DNA of 64,000 bases from Candidatus Thiodiazotropha sp. (ex Monitilora ramsayi) (GCA_025655595.1 JAHXIO010000003.1:1-64000); one strand, 5' to 3'; positions 7,608 through 16,052 are shown, counted from the stretch's first letter. The notes: generated by a model from the sequence alone, not told the origin. Numbers and translations: made by a program.

Positions 7608-8740
7608 TGTTGTTGTTCCTGCGTAAGCAAAAATATCTGATCGACTACACGCTCTCTTCTTTGCTACGGCGGAAGGGAAAGAGCCTGGGATTGTTGGCGG
7701 TCTATACTACGATCGTCTTCATGCTGGCTTCCGTCACGCTTTTCACCCACGCCCTGCGAAAAGAGGCAGGCCTGATGTTGCAGGCCTCGCCGGAGATCAT
7801 TGTGCAGCGTATGCAGGCAGGTCGTCATGCGATGATCCCGGCAGATTATCTGCAGCGCATTGGGCGTCTGCGTGGGGTGATGCAGAAAGCGGGGCGTCTT
7901 TGGGGTTACTACTACGATCCAATCGTCAAGGCCAACTACACCATCATGACGGAGGGTCAGTCCGATACGCCGCTGACCGAGATCGTTATCGGTACGGGCA
8001 TCGCCCGTGTACAGGGTCTCGATGTTGGCGACTATCTCACCTTACGCTCACAGAGCGGAGAGGCCTTCTCGTTCCAAATATCGGCGCTACTGGAAAATGA
8101 CTCGGAGCTGGTCAGTGCCGATCTGTTGCTGATGTCGCCAAAGGCCTTTCGCCGGCTCTTCAGCATCCCGGAGGGCTTCTACACAGATCTGGTACTGTCG
8201 GTAAGAAATCCGAGAGAAGTGAACAAGGTGGCGGAGAAGCTATCTCAGCTGCTGCCGGATACGCGACCGATACTGCGGGATGAGGTGCTGCGCACCTACG
8301 AAAGTGTCTTCTCTTGGCGACAGGGGATACTGTTTGTTCTGTTGCTGGGGTCGGTACTGGCGTTTGTGATTTTCGCCTGGGACAAAGCCTCCGGCCTGAG
8401 CGCGGAGGAGCGGCGTGAGATCGGTATTCTGAAGGCGGTCGGTTGGGAGACGGCCGATGTCATGCGCATGAAATTCTGGGAGGGGATGGTTATCTCCCTG
8501 ACCGCATTTCTGATCGGCTATCTTGCCGCCTATGGTCATGTTTTTTTTGCTTCGGCCAGTCTGTTCGAACCGGTGCTGAAAGGCTGGTCGGTGCTCTATC
8601 CCCAGTTTCGTTTGACACCGTATGTCGACGGTCTGCAGCTGGCGACCCTGTTCTTCTTTTCGGTGCTGCCCTACATCGTCGCCACGATTATTCCCATCTG
8701 GCGGACTTCAATCGCCGATCCCGATGCGGTCATGCGTTAA
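7607..8740 (+). CDS. ABC transporter permease, FtsX/MacB-like
   Basis: A 377-residue permease of the FtsX-like type: one N-terminal transmembrane helix (LGLLAVYTTIVFMLASVTLF), a periplasmic domain of about 200 residues, then three C-terminal helices (ILFVLLLGSVLAFVIFAW; GMVISLTAFLIGYLAAY; LATLFFFSVLPYIVATII). The coupling segment SAEERREIGILKAVGWETADVM is typical of LolCE/MacB-type permeases, which act by mechanotransmission rather than classic transport. The ATG at 7607 shares a base with the previous stop; a GTG at 7604 is also possible. Its ATPase partner is encoded 54 bp downstream. Substrate unknown. Confidence 0.85.
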   Translation: MLLFLRKQKYLIDYTLSSLLRRKGKSLGLLAVYTTIVFMLASVTLFTHALRKEAGLMLQASPEIIVQRMQAGRHAMIPADYLQRIGRLRGVMQKAGRLWGYYYDPIVKANYTIMTEGQSDTPLTEIVIGTGIARVQGLDVGDYLTLRSQSGEAFSFQISALLENDSELVSADLLLMSPKAFRRLFSIPEGFYTDLVLSVRNPREVNKVAEKLSQLLPDTRPILRDEVLRTYESVFSWRQGILFVLLLGSVLAFVIFAWDKASGLSAEERREIGILKAVGWETADVMRMKFWEGMVISLTAFLIGYLAAYGHVFFASASLFEPVLKGWSVLYPQFRLTPYVDGLQLATLFFFSVLPYIVATIIPIWRTSIADPDAVMR

Positions 8741-8794
8741 CCCGTATGGGCCATCAGGTAAAGCGATTGTACTGAACTATGAAATACGACTCCG

Positions 8795-9478
8795 ATGCTG
8801 ATACAACTGAAAGATATTAAGAAGGTCTACAACCAGGGGAAACCCAATGAGTTTCAGGCCATCCGGGGGGTCAGCATGGCGTTCGAGCCTAACCGGGTTA
8901 GTTGCATCAAGGGCTCCAGCGGTTCGGGCAAAACCACTCTGCTTTCGATGATCGGTTGTCTGTCGCGTCCGACCAGTGGTCGCATCCAGTTGGGTGAGCA
9001 GGTCATTTCCAGTCTGCCTGAGCGTTTTCTCACCGATGTTCGACGCCATACGTTCGGTTTCATTTTTCAGCGCTTCAATTTGATCCCCGGATTGAGTGTG
9101 CTTGAGAATGTTATGTTGCCCGCTTATCCGTTGGGCTTGCCTTATAAAAAACTGGTCGACGCTGCGCGGCGCCTGTTACAGCAGTTCAATCTCGCCTCCA
9201 AGGCCGATAATCCGATTGAGTGGCTTTCGGGGGGTGAGTCGCAACGGGTTGCTATCTGCAGGGCGCTGATCAACGATCCAAAGATCCTGATTGCCGATGA
9301 GCCGACGGCCAATCTCGACAGCAAGCTCTCGAATGAGTTCATGCAGCTGATCGCCGAGCTGCGCCAATCCGGTAGAACCGTGCTGCTCACCAGTCATGAC
9401 CCGGAAGTGTTCGATTCCACTGTGGTGGATCGGGTGGTAGAGATGCGCGATGGCGTCGTATTGGCGGATGTGGGTTAA
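8795..9478 (+). CDS. ABC transporter ATP-binding protein, LolD/MacB type
   Basis: A 227-residue ATPase. Walker A is GSSGSGKTT (about 41-49), the Q-loop lies in FIFQRFNLIPGLSVLENVMLP, the signature is LSGGESQRVAICRAL, Walker B is ILIADEPTANLDS and the switch histidine is in LLTSHD. The IFQ...LT/SVLENV pattern and the size are typical of the MacB/LolD group that pairs with FtsX-like permeases, such as the one just upstream. No strong ribosome-binding site is seen before the ATG. Together they form a two-component, probably dimeric, mechanotransmission unit acting on periplasmic cargo. Confidence 0.92.
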   Translation: MLIQLKDIKKVYNQGKPNEFQAIRGVSMAFEPNRVSCIKGSSGSGKTTLLSMIGCLSRPTSGRIQLGEQVISSLPERFLTDVRRHTFGFIFQRFNLIPGLSVLENVMLPAYPLGLPYKKLVDAARRLLQQFNLASKADNPIEWLSGGESQRVAICRALINDPKILIADEPTANLDSKLSNEFMQLIAELRQSGRTVLLTSHDPEVFDSTVVDRVVEMRDGVVLADVG

Positions 9479-9481
9479 CTG

Positions 9482-10489
9482 ATGTTACTCAATCCCGCAA
9501 TCATGGCGTTGGTAATGGTCTCGGCAGTGATCTGTCTGATGCTGTTGCTGGCATCTTGGTTCGCTGTGCGGGTGTTGTCTCACTGGGATATCAACAGCGG
9601 TAGTGAGCGGCAGCTCAGGCTGGAGCGTCGTACCTACCTGATTTCCACCTTGCTTGTCTGGGCCTTCAGCTTTCAGCTCATGTCACTGCTGCTGTTTATC
9701 TATAATGCGGAGTCGATGTCCGGTCAGTTTGTTGGCGCTATGTGCGCCACGGGTGTGTTGAATGTGAATGCCTGGGGTTGGCCGACCCTGTTTTTAAAGA
9801 TGGGTGTTTTCTTCACCGGTGCTGTTTGGTTGGTGCTGAACTATCTGGACAACCAAGGACACGACTATCCGCTTATCAGATATAAATACTGGCTGATTCT
9901 TGCCATCCTGCCGCTGGTCGCAGCCGAGCTCATCCTGCAGCTGCTCTATTTCACGAATATGGATCCGGCCGTGATTACATCCTGTTGCGGTGCCTTGTTC
10001 TCTTCCCAGTCTGAAGGTGTTGCGGGGGAGATATCGGGATTACCTCCCGCTCAAATGATGCCTGGCTTTGTGCTCTTGGGAGCAGCAGTCATCTTGAGCG
10101 GTGTCTGGGTTGCGAAGCGCAGGCAGGGAGGTTGGTTGTTTGCCTTGTTGGGAGGTGCAGCCTTCATTGTGGCATTAATGAGCGTCGTCTCCTTTATATC
10201 GCTCTATATCTACGAGCATCCGCATCACCATTGCCCCTTTTGTATCCTGAAATCAGGACATGACTACATCGGTTACTTGCTCTATCTCCCATTGTTTGCC
10301 GCCACCGCTTTAGCACTGAGTGTAGGTGTGATCTCTCCCTGGCGGAAAATCACCAGCCTGACACTGGCAGTCGACCGGATTGTGCCCCGACTAAGCTGGA
10401 TTGCGGTGGTGTTCTTCTCGCTCTTCTATCTGGTCGCAGCCTGGTCGGTGTGGACTTCCCATCTGACTATGACGGGGGTCTGGTGGTGA
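9482..10489 (+). CDS. Polytopic membrane protein with paired cysteines and a CPFC motif
   Basis: A 335-residue inner-membrane protein with about eight hydrophobic segments. Conserved-looking polar features within or near the membrane are CATGVLNVNAWGWPTL, SCCGALF, and HPHHHCPFCILKSGHDYIGY, which combines a His cluster with a CxxC. Such motifs suit thiol redox exchange or metal binding at the periplasmic face. I do not recognise a named family. It starts 4 bp after the ATPase stop and is followed at once by a TlpA-type thioredoxin lipoprotein, so a role in delivering electrons or metal across the membrane is inferred from context. Confidence 0.65.
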   Translation: MLLNPAIMALVMVSAVICLMLLLASWFAVRVLSHWDINSGSERQLRLERRTYLISTLLVWAFSFQLMSLLLFIYNAESMSGQFVGAMCATGVLNVNAWGWPTLFLKMGVFFTGAVWLVLNYLDNQGHDYPLIRYKYWLILAILPLVAAELILQLLYFTNMDPAVITSCCGALFSSQSEGVAGEISGLPPAQMMPGFVLLGAAVILSGVWVAKRRQGGWLFALLGGAAFIVALMSVVSFISLYIYEHPHHHCPFCILKSGHDYIGYLLYLPLFAATALALSVGVISPWRKITSLTLAVDRIVPRLSWIAVVFFSLFYLVAAWSVWTSHLTMTGVWW

Positions 10490-10491
10490 CA

Positions 10492-10986
10492 ATGATGAGA
10501 GTGCTTTCACCTCTGGCGGTATGCGTCTTTATTCTGCTGGCAGCATGCGATTCCGACAAGGTACATCTCTCCAATGGCGATCCGGCGCCCGGGTTTCACC
10601 TTGAGTATCTGCAACGCGGTGACGCGCACTTTCCCAATGATTTTGCCGACAAGGTTGTTGTCATTCGTTTCTGGGCCGACTGGTGCCCCTTCTGTGAATC
10701 CGAGATGCAGGCGATAGAGCCGGTCTACCGGAGGTACCGTGGGCAGGACCTGGTCATATTGGCATTAAATGTCAGACAAGATCGTGAGACAGCCGCCGCG
10801 TTTATTGACAAGCTGGGTATCAGCTATGACGTACTGCTCGATATCGAAGGGGAGGTGGCGCGTGCCTACGGTGTACTTGGTCTGCCGACCACTTTTATCA
10901 TCGACCGTAAGGGCAGATTGCATAAGAAAATCATTGGCGAATCGACACCGGAAGTTTTCGAGCAAATCCTGGGTGAACTGATGTGA
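10492..10986 (+). CDS. TlpA/ResA-like thioredoxin-fold lipoprotein
   Basis: A 164-residue protein. The ATG at 10492 is chosen because from it the protein opens directly with a lipoprotein signal (FILLAAC, lipidated Cys19); upstream codons overlap the previous gene. The thioredoxin domain follows: FWADWCPFC with redox cysteines 65 and 68, then the cis-proline loop GLPTTFIID near 133-141. TlpA/ResA proteins reduce disulfides in periplasmic apoproteins such as apocytochromes or copper-site subunits. The next gene, a CcdA/DsbD_2-like protein, could re-reduce it. Overlap by 4 bp (GTGA) with that gene indicates coupling. Confidence 0.88.
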   Translation: MMRVLSPLAVCVFILLAACDSDKVHLSNGDPAPGFHLEYLQRGDAHFPNDFADKVVVIRFWADWCPFCESEMQAIEPVYRRYRGQDLVILALNVRQDRETAAAFIDKLGISYDVLLDIEGEVARAYGVLGLPTTFIIDRKGRLHKKIIGESTPEVFEQILGELM

Positions 10987-11654
10987 ATGCCGAGATTACC
11001 CTCAGTATCGCCTTTATGACAGGTATTTTCGGCAGCTTCCACTGTGTTGGTATGTGCAGTGGGATCAATGGTGGTTATTTCATCCATGCGGCGAGGGGTC
11101 GGGTACTGCGGTCACTCCTCTCGTATCATGGAATGCGGCTGATGACCTATACACTCCTCGGTGTCACTGGCGCCCTTGTCGGCCAAGTCCTGATACAAAG
11201 CGGCATTGTGGGTAAAGCGCAGGGTCTGCTGATGATGCTGGCTGGTGTACTGATAGTGGTATTGGGACTGAATCTGACAGGTGTGTTCAATCGGATAAAG
11301 TCTGTGTGCAAGCCAACAGTACCCGTCACATCGCTGAAAAGGGAATCACGCTTATTTCCAACGCTGACAGCAGGATTCGTCAATGGCCTGGTTCCCTGCA
11401 GTCTGGTTTATTCCGTGGCGGTGAAAGCGGCGGCTACCGCTGATCTCATAGACGCCGGATTGTTAATGTTGAGTTTTGGGGCAGGTACCCTGCCATCCAT
11501 GATGGCAATCACCCTGATGGGTATGTCCGTCGGGCGTTACTTTCAAGGTGGCCTGGAAGTAATCGCCGGACTTTTCGTTATCCTCCTTGGACTCTGGACG
11601 CTCTATGAAGGCCTGATTTTCTACGATGTGATGCGGGGTCTGGCTAACTGGTGA
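10983..11654 (+). CDS. DsbD_2/CcdA-like membrane protein (TauE/SafE-annotated family)
   Basis: A 223-residue inner-membrane protein with about six hydrophobic segments. It shows the two paired-cysteine helices of the DsbD_2 family: GSFHCVGMCSGINGG near residues 17-31 and FVNGLVPCSLVYSVAVKAAA near 135-154. Members move reducing equivalents from cytoplasmic thioredoxin to periplasmic partners and are common near copper and cytochrome assembly genes. The GTG start at 10983 overlaps the TlpA stop. Because the upstream gene encodes a TlpA-type thioredoxin, the pair probably forms a reducing relay. Followed by a hairpin at 11742-11771. Confidence 0.85.
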   Translation: MNAEITLSIAFMTGIFGSFHCVGMCSGINGGYFIHAARGRVLRSLLSYHGMRLMTYTLLGVTGALVGQVLIQSGIVGKAQGLLMMLAGVLIVVLGLNLTGVFNRIKSVCKPTVPVTSLKRESRLFPTLTAGFVNGLVPCSLVYSVAVKAAATADLIDAGLLMLSFGAGTLPSMMAITLMGMSVGRYFQGGLEVIAGLFVILLGLWTLYEGLIFYDVMRGLANW

Positions 11655-11741
11655 TTGTTACTGATTCGGCAATTGGTTTGTATGCCGTTGTCGTTTGTGC
11701 GGAAGTTTAGATGATCGAAATCCATATCTGATTCTGAAGGG

Positions 11742-11780
11742 GAGTGATCTGCCGGGCGGTACGGATCACTCTGTATTTTT
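11742..11780 (+). terminator. Probable intrinsic terminator or attenuator
   Basis: Perfect 8-bp arms GAGTGATC (11742-11749) and GATCACTC (11764-11771) with a GC-rich 14-nt loop, followed within a few bases by a T-rich stretch (TGTATTTTT). It ends the six-gene upstream part of the cluster and lies 50 bp before the first nosL-like gene, so that gene may need its own promoter or depend on read-through. Confidence 0.5.
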
Positions 11781-11829
11781 GAATACCGCACTGCTTATCT
11801 AATCAACGTTGTAAAAGGAGCGATTAATC

Positions 11830-12513
11830 ATGGCAGAAGAGAAAAAACTGGAGCGCAGACAACTGCTGAAACTGTTATCAGCAGCCGGACTGGCCGGGTT
11901 GTCGGGAAGCGTTTTGGCGGGACCTGGGGTCGGTGTAATGGTTCCTGGAAAGGGTTGGGTTAAAGCCTCTGGTGAAAAATGCATGGGTGACGGTACACCC
12001 TTACAGTTTATCCCGAAGACAGCACCGGATGAGAAGCCACTCGAAAGTGAGCTGGAGAAGTATCCGAAGTGCCCCTATTGCGGCATGGATAGAACGAAGT
12101 GGAATCATAGCCGTCATCTGGTGCACTACGATGATGGCCTCGTGGATGGGACCTGTTCCATTCACTGTCTCGCTATCAGCCTGTCATTGAATATCGATCG
12201 GGGGCCAAAGGTGATCTATGCGGCAGATTTCGGTGCTGCAGACAAGATCAAGCCCATGATCGATGTCGATAGTGCGCACTATCTGGTCGGTTCAAAACTC
12301 AAAGGCACAATGAGTGCGAAAAGCAAGATGGCCTTCTCATCTGTTGAAGCGGCCAAGCAGGCACAAACTGCGGAAGGCGGAAAGTTGGTGAAATTTGACG
12401 ATGCGCTCAGTGCCGCTTATCTCGGCATGGCTAAGGATACAATGATGGTGAGAAAGAGACGTCTCGAACGCCGTCAGCGCATGATGAAGAAGATGAAACA
12501 GAAACAGGGATAA
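11830..12513 (+). CDS. NosL-family protein with Tat-type signal
   Basis: A 227-residue protein. The N-terminus LERRQLLKLLSAAGLAGLSG contains the twin arginine and hydrophobic core of a Tat signal. The NosL domain has the copper motif CPYCGMD (Cys81, Cys84, Met86) followed by SRHLVHYDDGLVDGTCSIHC, which adds further Cys/His. NosL is a copper(I) chaperone for nitrous-oxide reductase, but homologues occur away from nosZ. The C-terminus is unusual: about 20 residues almost entirely Arg, Lys, Met and Gln (RRQRMMKKMKQK), a Met-rich basic tail that could bind copper or a nucleic acid or membrane surface. GGAG precedes the ATG. Confidence 0.85.
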   Translation: MAEEKKLERRQLLKLLSAAGLAGLSGSVLAGPGVGVMVPGKGWVKASGEKCMGDGTPLQFIPKTAPDEKPLESELEKYPKCPYCGMDRTKWNHSRHLVHYDDGLVDGTCSIHCLAISLSLNIDRGPKVIYAADFGAADKIKPMIDVDSAHYLVGSKLKGTMSAKSKMAFSSVEAAKQAQTAEGGKLVKFDDALSAAYLGMAKDTMMVRKRRLERRQRMMKKMKQKQG

Positions 12514-12701
12514 GGTGGCTGGGTGCTTACCCGTGTCCGCCCGTAAATATACTGTTCATCAATACCAGCTTACCGCGGTGTCACAGAAGTCGTTTACGCT
12601 ACAAGATCCGGTTTACTGCTGGGTAGATAATTTTGATGCAGTTGTTTTGGGTGGGCACACCCTTTTCGTAAGCCAAATAGAGTCGCAATTTGGGAGATGA
12701 C

Positions 12702-13196
12702 ATGAAGCGAATATCCACAGTTATTTGGCTGGTGCTGTCGCTAGGCTGGATGAAAAGTGTTTACGCGGAACCGGTAGAGTTGCAGGTTCCCGGTCCTGAA
12801 GACACCTGTCCTGTATGCGGGATGTTTGTCGCCAAATATCCGGAGTGGATCGCTACCGTGCGCTATAAGGATGGGCATGCACACCACTTCGACGGAGCCA
12901 AGGATCTATTTAAATATCTTCTAGATCTGCCGAAGTGGGCGCCTAACCATCAAGCGGGCGAGATTGAGGTGATTGGCGTCACTGAATACTATGGATTGAC
13001 TCGTATTGATGCCCGCAAGGCCTTCTACGTCATTGGTTCAGACGTGCTTGGACCCATGGGACATGAGCTCATCCCGCTCGAGACAAAAGAGGACGCCGAG
13101 GAATACCTGCGTGACCACAAGGGATTATCCATCGTACTGTTCAACGATATTACTCTGGAGCAACTGCAGGGATTGGATGCAGGTGTCTTCGAGTAA
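12702..13196 (+). CDS. NosL-family copper-binding protein, Sec-exported
   Basis: A 164-residue NosL domain protein with a cleavable signal peptide (MKRISTVIWLVLSLGWMKSVYA). The copper motif is DTCPVCGMFVAKYPEW with Cys36, Cys39 and Met41, followed by DGHAHHFDGAKDLFKYLL, in which the His-rich turn is typical. The ATG at 12702 follows GGGAG; the in-frame TTG at 12690 would put that sequence inside the gene. It lies 188 bp after the first NosL gene; a 61-codon ORF in between looks non-coding. A second NosL with a different export route suggests separate steps of copper handoff. Convergent with the bufferin operon 14 bp downstream. Confidence 0.88.
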   Translation: MKRISTVIWLVLSLGWMKSVYAEPVELQVPGPEDTCPVCGMFVAKYPEWIATVRYKDGHAHHFDGAKDLFKYLLDLPKWAPNHQAGEIEVIGVTEYYGLTRIDARKAFYVIGSDVLGPMGHELIPLETKEDAEEYLRDHKGLSIVLFNDITLEQLQGLDAGVFE

Positions 13197-13210
13197 CTTT
13201 GGCCAATATG

Positions 13211-13648
13211 TCATTTCCATAGAAAATGGTCGAGCGAAAGCTTGCCACCGCCATAGCGAATGAGGTAGAGCATCGCCAGCGCCCACCACATGTGTACGTT
13301 CCACGCTTCCGGATAGACAAAAATCTGGATCACTGCGGTCATGAGAAGCAACGACAGGGCGGCAAACTTTGTGAAGAGTCCCAGCACGAGCAGTATAGGA
13401 AAGAAGTGTTCGGCATAAGTTGCCATGTATGCGGCGATATCCGATGGGATGACCGGTACGTTGTATTCATGCTCAAACAGCAGGAAGGTGGAATCCGAGA
13501 GATCGAGAATGCCGGATACTTTGCTGCGGCCGGAAGACCAGAAAGTATATGCAATGGCACCTCTGGCCAGCAATGCGATACCCCATTCCGGGATCATCCT
13601 GCCGAGCATGTCGAAGAGTCGTTGCACGTTATCGATGAGTGAATTCAT
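13211..13648 (-). CDS. DoxX-family membrane protein
   Basis: A 145-residue protein with four hydrophobic helices. The DoxX signature is seen in [21 protein letters not shown] and in [31 protein letters not shown]. It is the last gene of a leftward operon after bufC (76-bp gap). DoxX-like proteins regularly accompany DUF2282/DUF692/DUF2063 genes. Their role there is not established; electron supply through quinones has been suggested for other DoxX proteins. Convergent with the NosL gene. Confidence 0.88.
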   Translation of the reverse strand: MNSLIDNVQRLFDMLGRMIPEWGIALLARGAIAYTFWSSGRSKVSGILDLSDSTFLLFEHEYNVPVIPSDIAAYMATYAEHFFPILLVLGLFTKFAALSLLLMTAVIQIFVYPEAWNVHMWWALAMLYLIRYGGGKLSLDHFLWK

Positions 13649-13724
13649 GGCTGCGTAGTCCTGATATTATTTCTGTTGTTGATCTTCGATTATTATTACG
13701 CACACGCGATGGTGTTGGATGCTA

Positions 13725-14492
13725 TTAATTAATTGAGCAAAAGGTGCCATCGAATAGATGTCGACTAAAAAAGTGGTTCAAGTCGAAAATTGGGTCCGCT
13801 TCTGCGGCCAGGCTATAGGCTTTGCCGATGGTCTCCCCTGAGGATAGATTGTCGAGAAATCTCAATTCACCGATGCTTACCTCTCTGATCTCTACCTCCC
13901 GGTCAGGCCGAATCACAATAACCTGCGAAGGCCCCTCATCCAGGGAGATGACCTCATCCGTTGAATCATCCTGGTTGACAGCCCAGATTCGATAGACAGG
14001 GTAGTCAGAACTGATACAGTGCAGTGATGGGTGAGGGCGTAGCTGAAGATTCTCCAGTGACTCTGCCGGTATCCTGGAGAGCTGTGTTTCGTCCAGTCTC
14101 GACGCATCCTCTGCATGATAGGCGTCTGTCCACGCATACTCCAATCTGGCGATATCCGACAGGTAGGGCAGGCCGGATAGTTCAGGCATCGCTGCAAGAA
14201 ATTCCGCAAAGCGTTCCCCGTAGAGCAGTAGTGCGCGATCCATCGGCGGATATTCGCGCACATATGCCGTTGCCAGCATCCGGAATGCCTCTTCACCCAC
14301 CAGTCGTTTTATCACCGGATACATATCGGCGAGCGCATCGCCATTCAATACAATGAAATTGTTTCGGTAGACATTGAATCTTTCGATGCGAAGTCCGTCG
14401 TCCTCTATCTCATCGAGCAGTGACTGAGGCGGCGGGGATGGTGACCGAAGCGCATCGCAGAATATCTGCTGCAGTTCAGACAACGGCTTCAT
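13725..14492 (-). CDS. bufC: DUF2063-family protein, BufC/HvfC-like
   Basis: About 255 residues from the ATG at 14492, chosen because it gives the family's usual opening (LSELQQIFCDALRSP). Features of the DUF2063 N-terminal domain are RIERFNVYRNNFIVLNGDALADMYPVIKRLVGEEAFRMLATAYVREYPP in sequence segments near residues 35-85 and LEYAWTDAYHAEDA near 115-130. In MNIO systems this protein is the partner that recruits precursor peptide to the DUF692 enzyme. Its start overlaps the bufB stop by 17 bp, so the two are made together, consistent with a complex. Confidence 0.88.
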   Translation of the reverse strand: MKPLSELQQIFCDALRSPSPPPQSLLDEIEDDGLRIERFNVYRNNFIVLNGDALADMYPVIKRLVGEEAFRMLATAYVREYPPMDRALLLYGERFAEFLAAMPELSGLPYLSDIARLEYAWTDAYHAEDASRLDETQLSRIPAESLENLQLRPHPSLHCISSDYPVYRIWAVNQDDSTDEVISLDEGPSQVIVIRPDREVEIREVSIGELRFLDNLSSGETIGKAYSLAAEADPIFDLNHFFSRHLFDGTFCSIN

Positions 14493-15363
14493 CGTATCGC
14501 TCACTGGTTGTCTGCAGGTATGCTTCAGCGAAGCGGACCTCTTGGTAGAGTTCCGGGAATTCGGGAATATTGGTGTCCCACTCAATCAGTGTGGGGGCAG
14601 CGCCATTTGTGTTGATATAGTCCTGGTAGAGTTGCCACACTTCCGAGCAAACAGGTGAACCATGATCGTCAATCCTTAGGGTTTGATCGCCCAGTTCCTG
14701 TATTGAGTGTCCGGCAAGATGTATCTCCGCTACCAACTCATGGGGAACCGCAGAGAGATAATCTGCGATTGACCAACCGTGATTGTTGCATGAGACAAAG
14801 ACGTTGTTGATGTCGAGAAGCAGCCTGGCGCCGCTGCGTTTTGCCGCCTCGACATAAAAGAACTGCTCTGGCATTTCATTTTGTCTGAACAATAGATAAC
14901 TGGAAGGGTTTTCGATGAGAATCTCCCTGCCCAGATATTCCTGTACCTGATCAATGTGCTCAACGATCAATCTCAAGGTCTCTTCCGTATAGAAGAGTGG
15001 GATCAGGTCGTGTGTGTACCACTCGTAACCATGACTCCAGGAGAGATGCTCGGAAACGAGACCCGGTTCAAAGCGGTCGACAAGTTGCTTCAATCTCTTA
15101 AGGTGACCGAGATCCAGGGGCAGATGACTGCCAAGAGAAGTGCCTACACTGTGCAGCGATAGTGGATAGTCGGCTCGGATTCGCTCCAGGTAGTGCAGTG
15201 GCGGTCCACCTTTGCCCATGTAGTTTTCAGGATGGACTTCGAACCACCCGATATCGGGTTGCTGCTCAATGATCGATTGATAGTGTTTCGGTTTGAGACC
15301 GGCTCCGGCCCTTTTAGGTACCGGAGCCGCCACCGATCCAAGTGTTGTAATAGTATCCTGCAT
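14476..15363 (-). CDS. bufB: DUF692 multinuclear non-haem iron oxygenase, BufB
   Basis: A 295-residue TIM-barrel enzyme of the MNIO group, which modifies cysteines in RiPP precursors. Likely iron ligands occur in the conserved motifs WFEVHPENYM near 40, LSLHSVGTSLG near 69, GLVSEHLSWS near 100, ILIENPSSY near 149, LLLDINNVFVSCNNHGW near 180, LVAEIHLAGHS near 210, IDDHGSPV near 228 and LIEWDTNIP near 261. For bufferins the product is reported to be a thiooxazole at precursor cysteines. The gene sits 17 bp after bufA1 and overlaps bufC, the full biosynthetic set. Confidence 0.93.
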   Translation of the reverse strand: MQDTITTLGSVAAPVPKRAGAGLKPKHYQSIIEQQPDIGWFEVHPENYMGKGGPPLHYLERIRADYPLSLHSVGTSLGSHLPLDLGHLKRLKQLVDRFEPGLVSEHLSWSHGYEWYTHDLIPLFYTEETLRLIVEHIDQVQEYLGREILIENPSSYLLFRQNEMPEQFFYVEAAKRSGARLLLDINNVFVSCNNHGWSIADYLSAVPHELVAEIHLAGHSIQELGDQTLRIDDHGSPVCSEVWQLYQDYINTNGAAPTLIEWDTNIPEFPELYQEVRFAEAYLQTTSERYDEAVV

Positions 15364-15380
15364 CGGTAATCAACTAAGGA

Positions 15381-15638
15381 TTATTTCGCAGCCAGACTAC
15401 CGCCTACGATCTTTTCGCAAGTCCCTTTGAGTACCAGCATCCAGGCATTACCCTGAGCGTCTGTTGTCGAGGTGCCGGCGCAGCTGGTGCCAGGACCGGC
15501 AGCACAGTCGTTTTTGCCAGCCTTGGCGACACCGTAACACTTCTCCGTATCTGCCGCGGTGGCCATGCTCATGGGGGCCATGGTCAGTGCAGTGGTAATT
15601 GCGCCGGCAACAATAGCGGTCGTTGTAGTCTTTTTCAT
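15381..15638 (-). CDS. bufA1: BufA1-type bufferin precursor (DUF2282)
   Basis: An 85-residue secreted precursor. A signal peptide ends near AMA-TAAD (residues 1-29). The mature part has four cysteines at 34, 45, 53 and 74 in the DUF2282 pattern [23 protein letters not shown] and [13 protein letters not shown]. Known bufferins of this class are copper-responsive RiPPs that bind copper in the periplasm after modification by the DUF692 enzyme. A GGAGGAGAG precedes the ATG. First gene of the operon bufA1-bufB-bufC-doxX. The next operon across the convergent border encodes NosL copper chaperones, which fits a copper role. Confidence 0.9.
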   Translation of the reverse strand: MKKTTTTAIVAGAITTALTMAPMSMATAADTEKCYGVAKAGKNDCAAGPGTSCAGTSTTDAQGNAWMLVLKGTCEKIVGGSLAAK

Positions 15639-15715
15639 TTTTTTCTCTCCTCCAATAATGGATTCAATGTGTTGATAATCATGGCGGCGAAGTGATTGTC
15701 ACGTTCGCCGTTGAG

Positions 15716-15744
15716 ATTATTGTATATCAAAAATTACCGTTCAA
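15716..15744 (-). promoter_or_regulatory. Possible sigma-70-type promoter of the bufferin operon
   Basis: On the minus strand TTGAAC (15744-15739) and AATAAT (15721-15716) are separated by 17 bp, with the -10 box 78 bp upstream of bufA1. AATAAT matches the -10 consensus at five of six bases. The rest of the 414-bp gap 15639-16052 is A+T rich; I saw no other firm signal and no recognisable copper-regulator box. Confidence 0.3.
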
Positions 15745-16052
15745 CTTGGGGGTACACTGGGTGATAACACGCTGTCAGTGTGTTTATTGTACGGGCGGTC
15801 CGGCATATTAGATTCAGAAAAACATATGCTTATGTGAATTGATTTCTTCTCATAATCAGCGGAATTTCTCTGTGAGGGGTATGACTGTGATACTTTCGTT
15901 ATTTAATTGTTATAACCCTATTACTTACGCACTAATTAAAAGTGTAAATTAACTGTTTTTATCTATATGTAATGAATGGAATGCGCCTGATGATGGCGCT
16001 GCTATTGTAAATTTAGACATAAACATAATGAATAAAAACCGGAGAATTTCTC

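Noticed and set aside
12515-12700. 61-codon frame between the two nosL genes
   Set aside because: No signal peptide, domain or ribosome-binding site; it ends next to the nosL start by chance.
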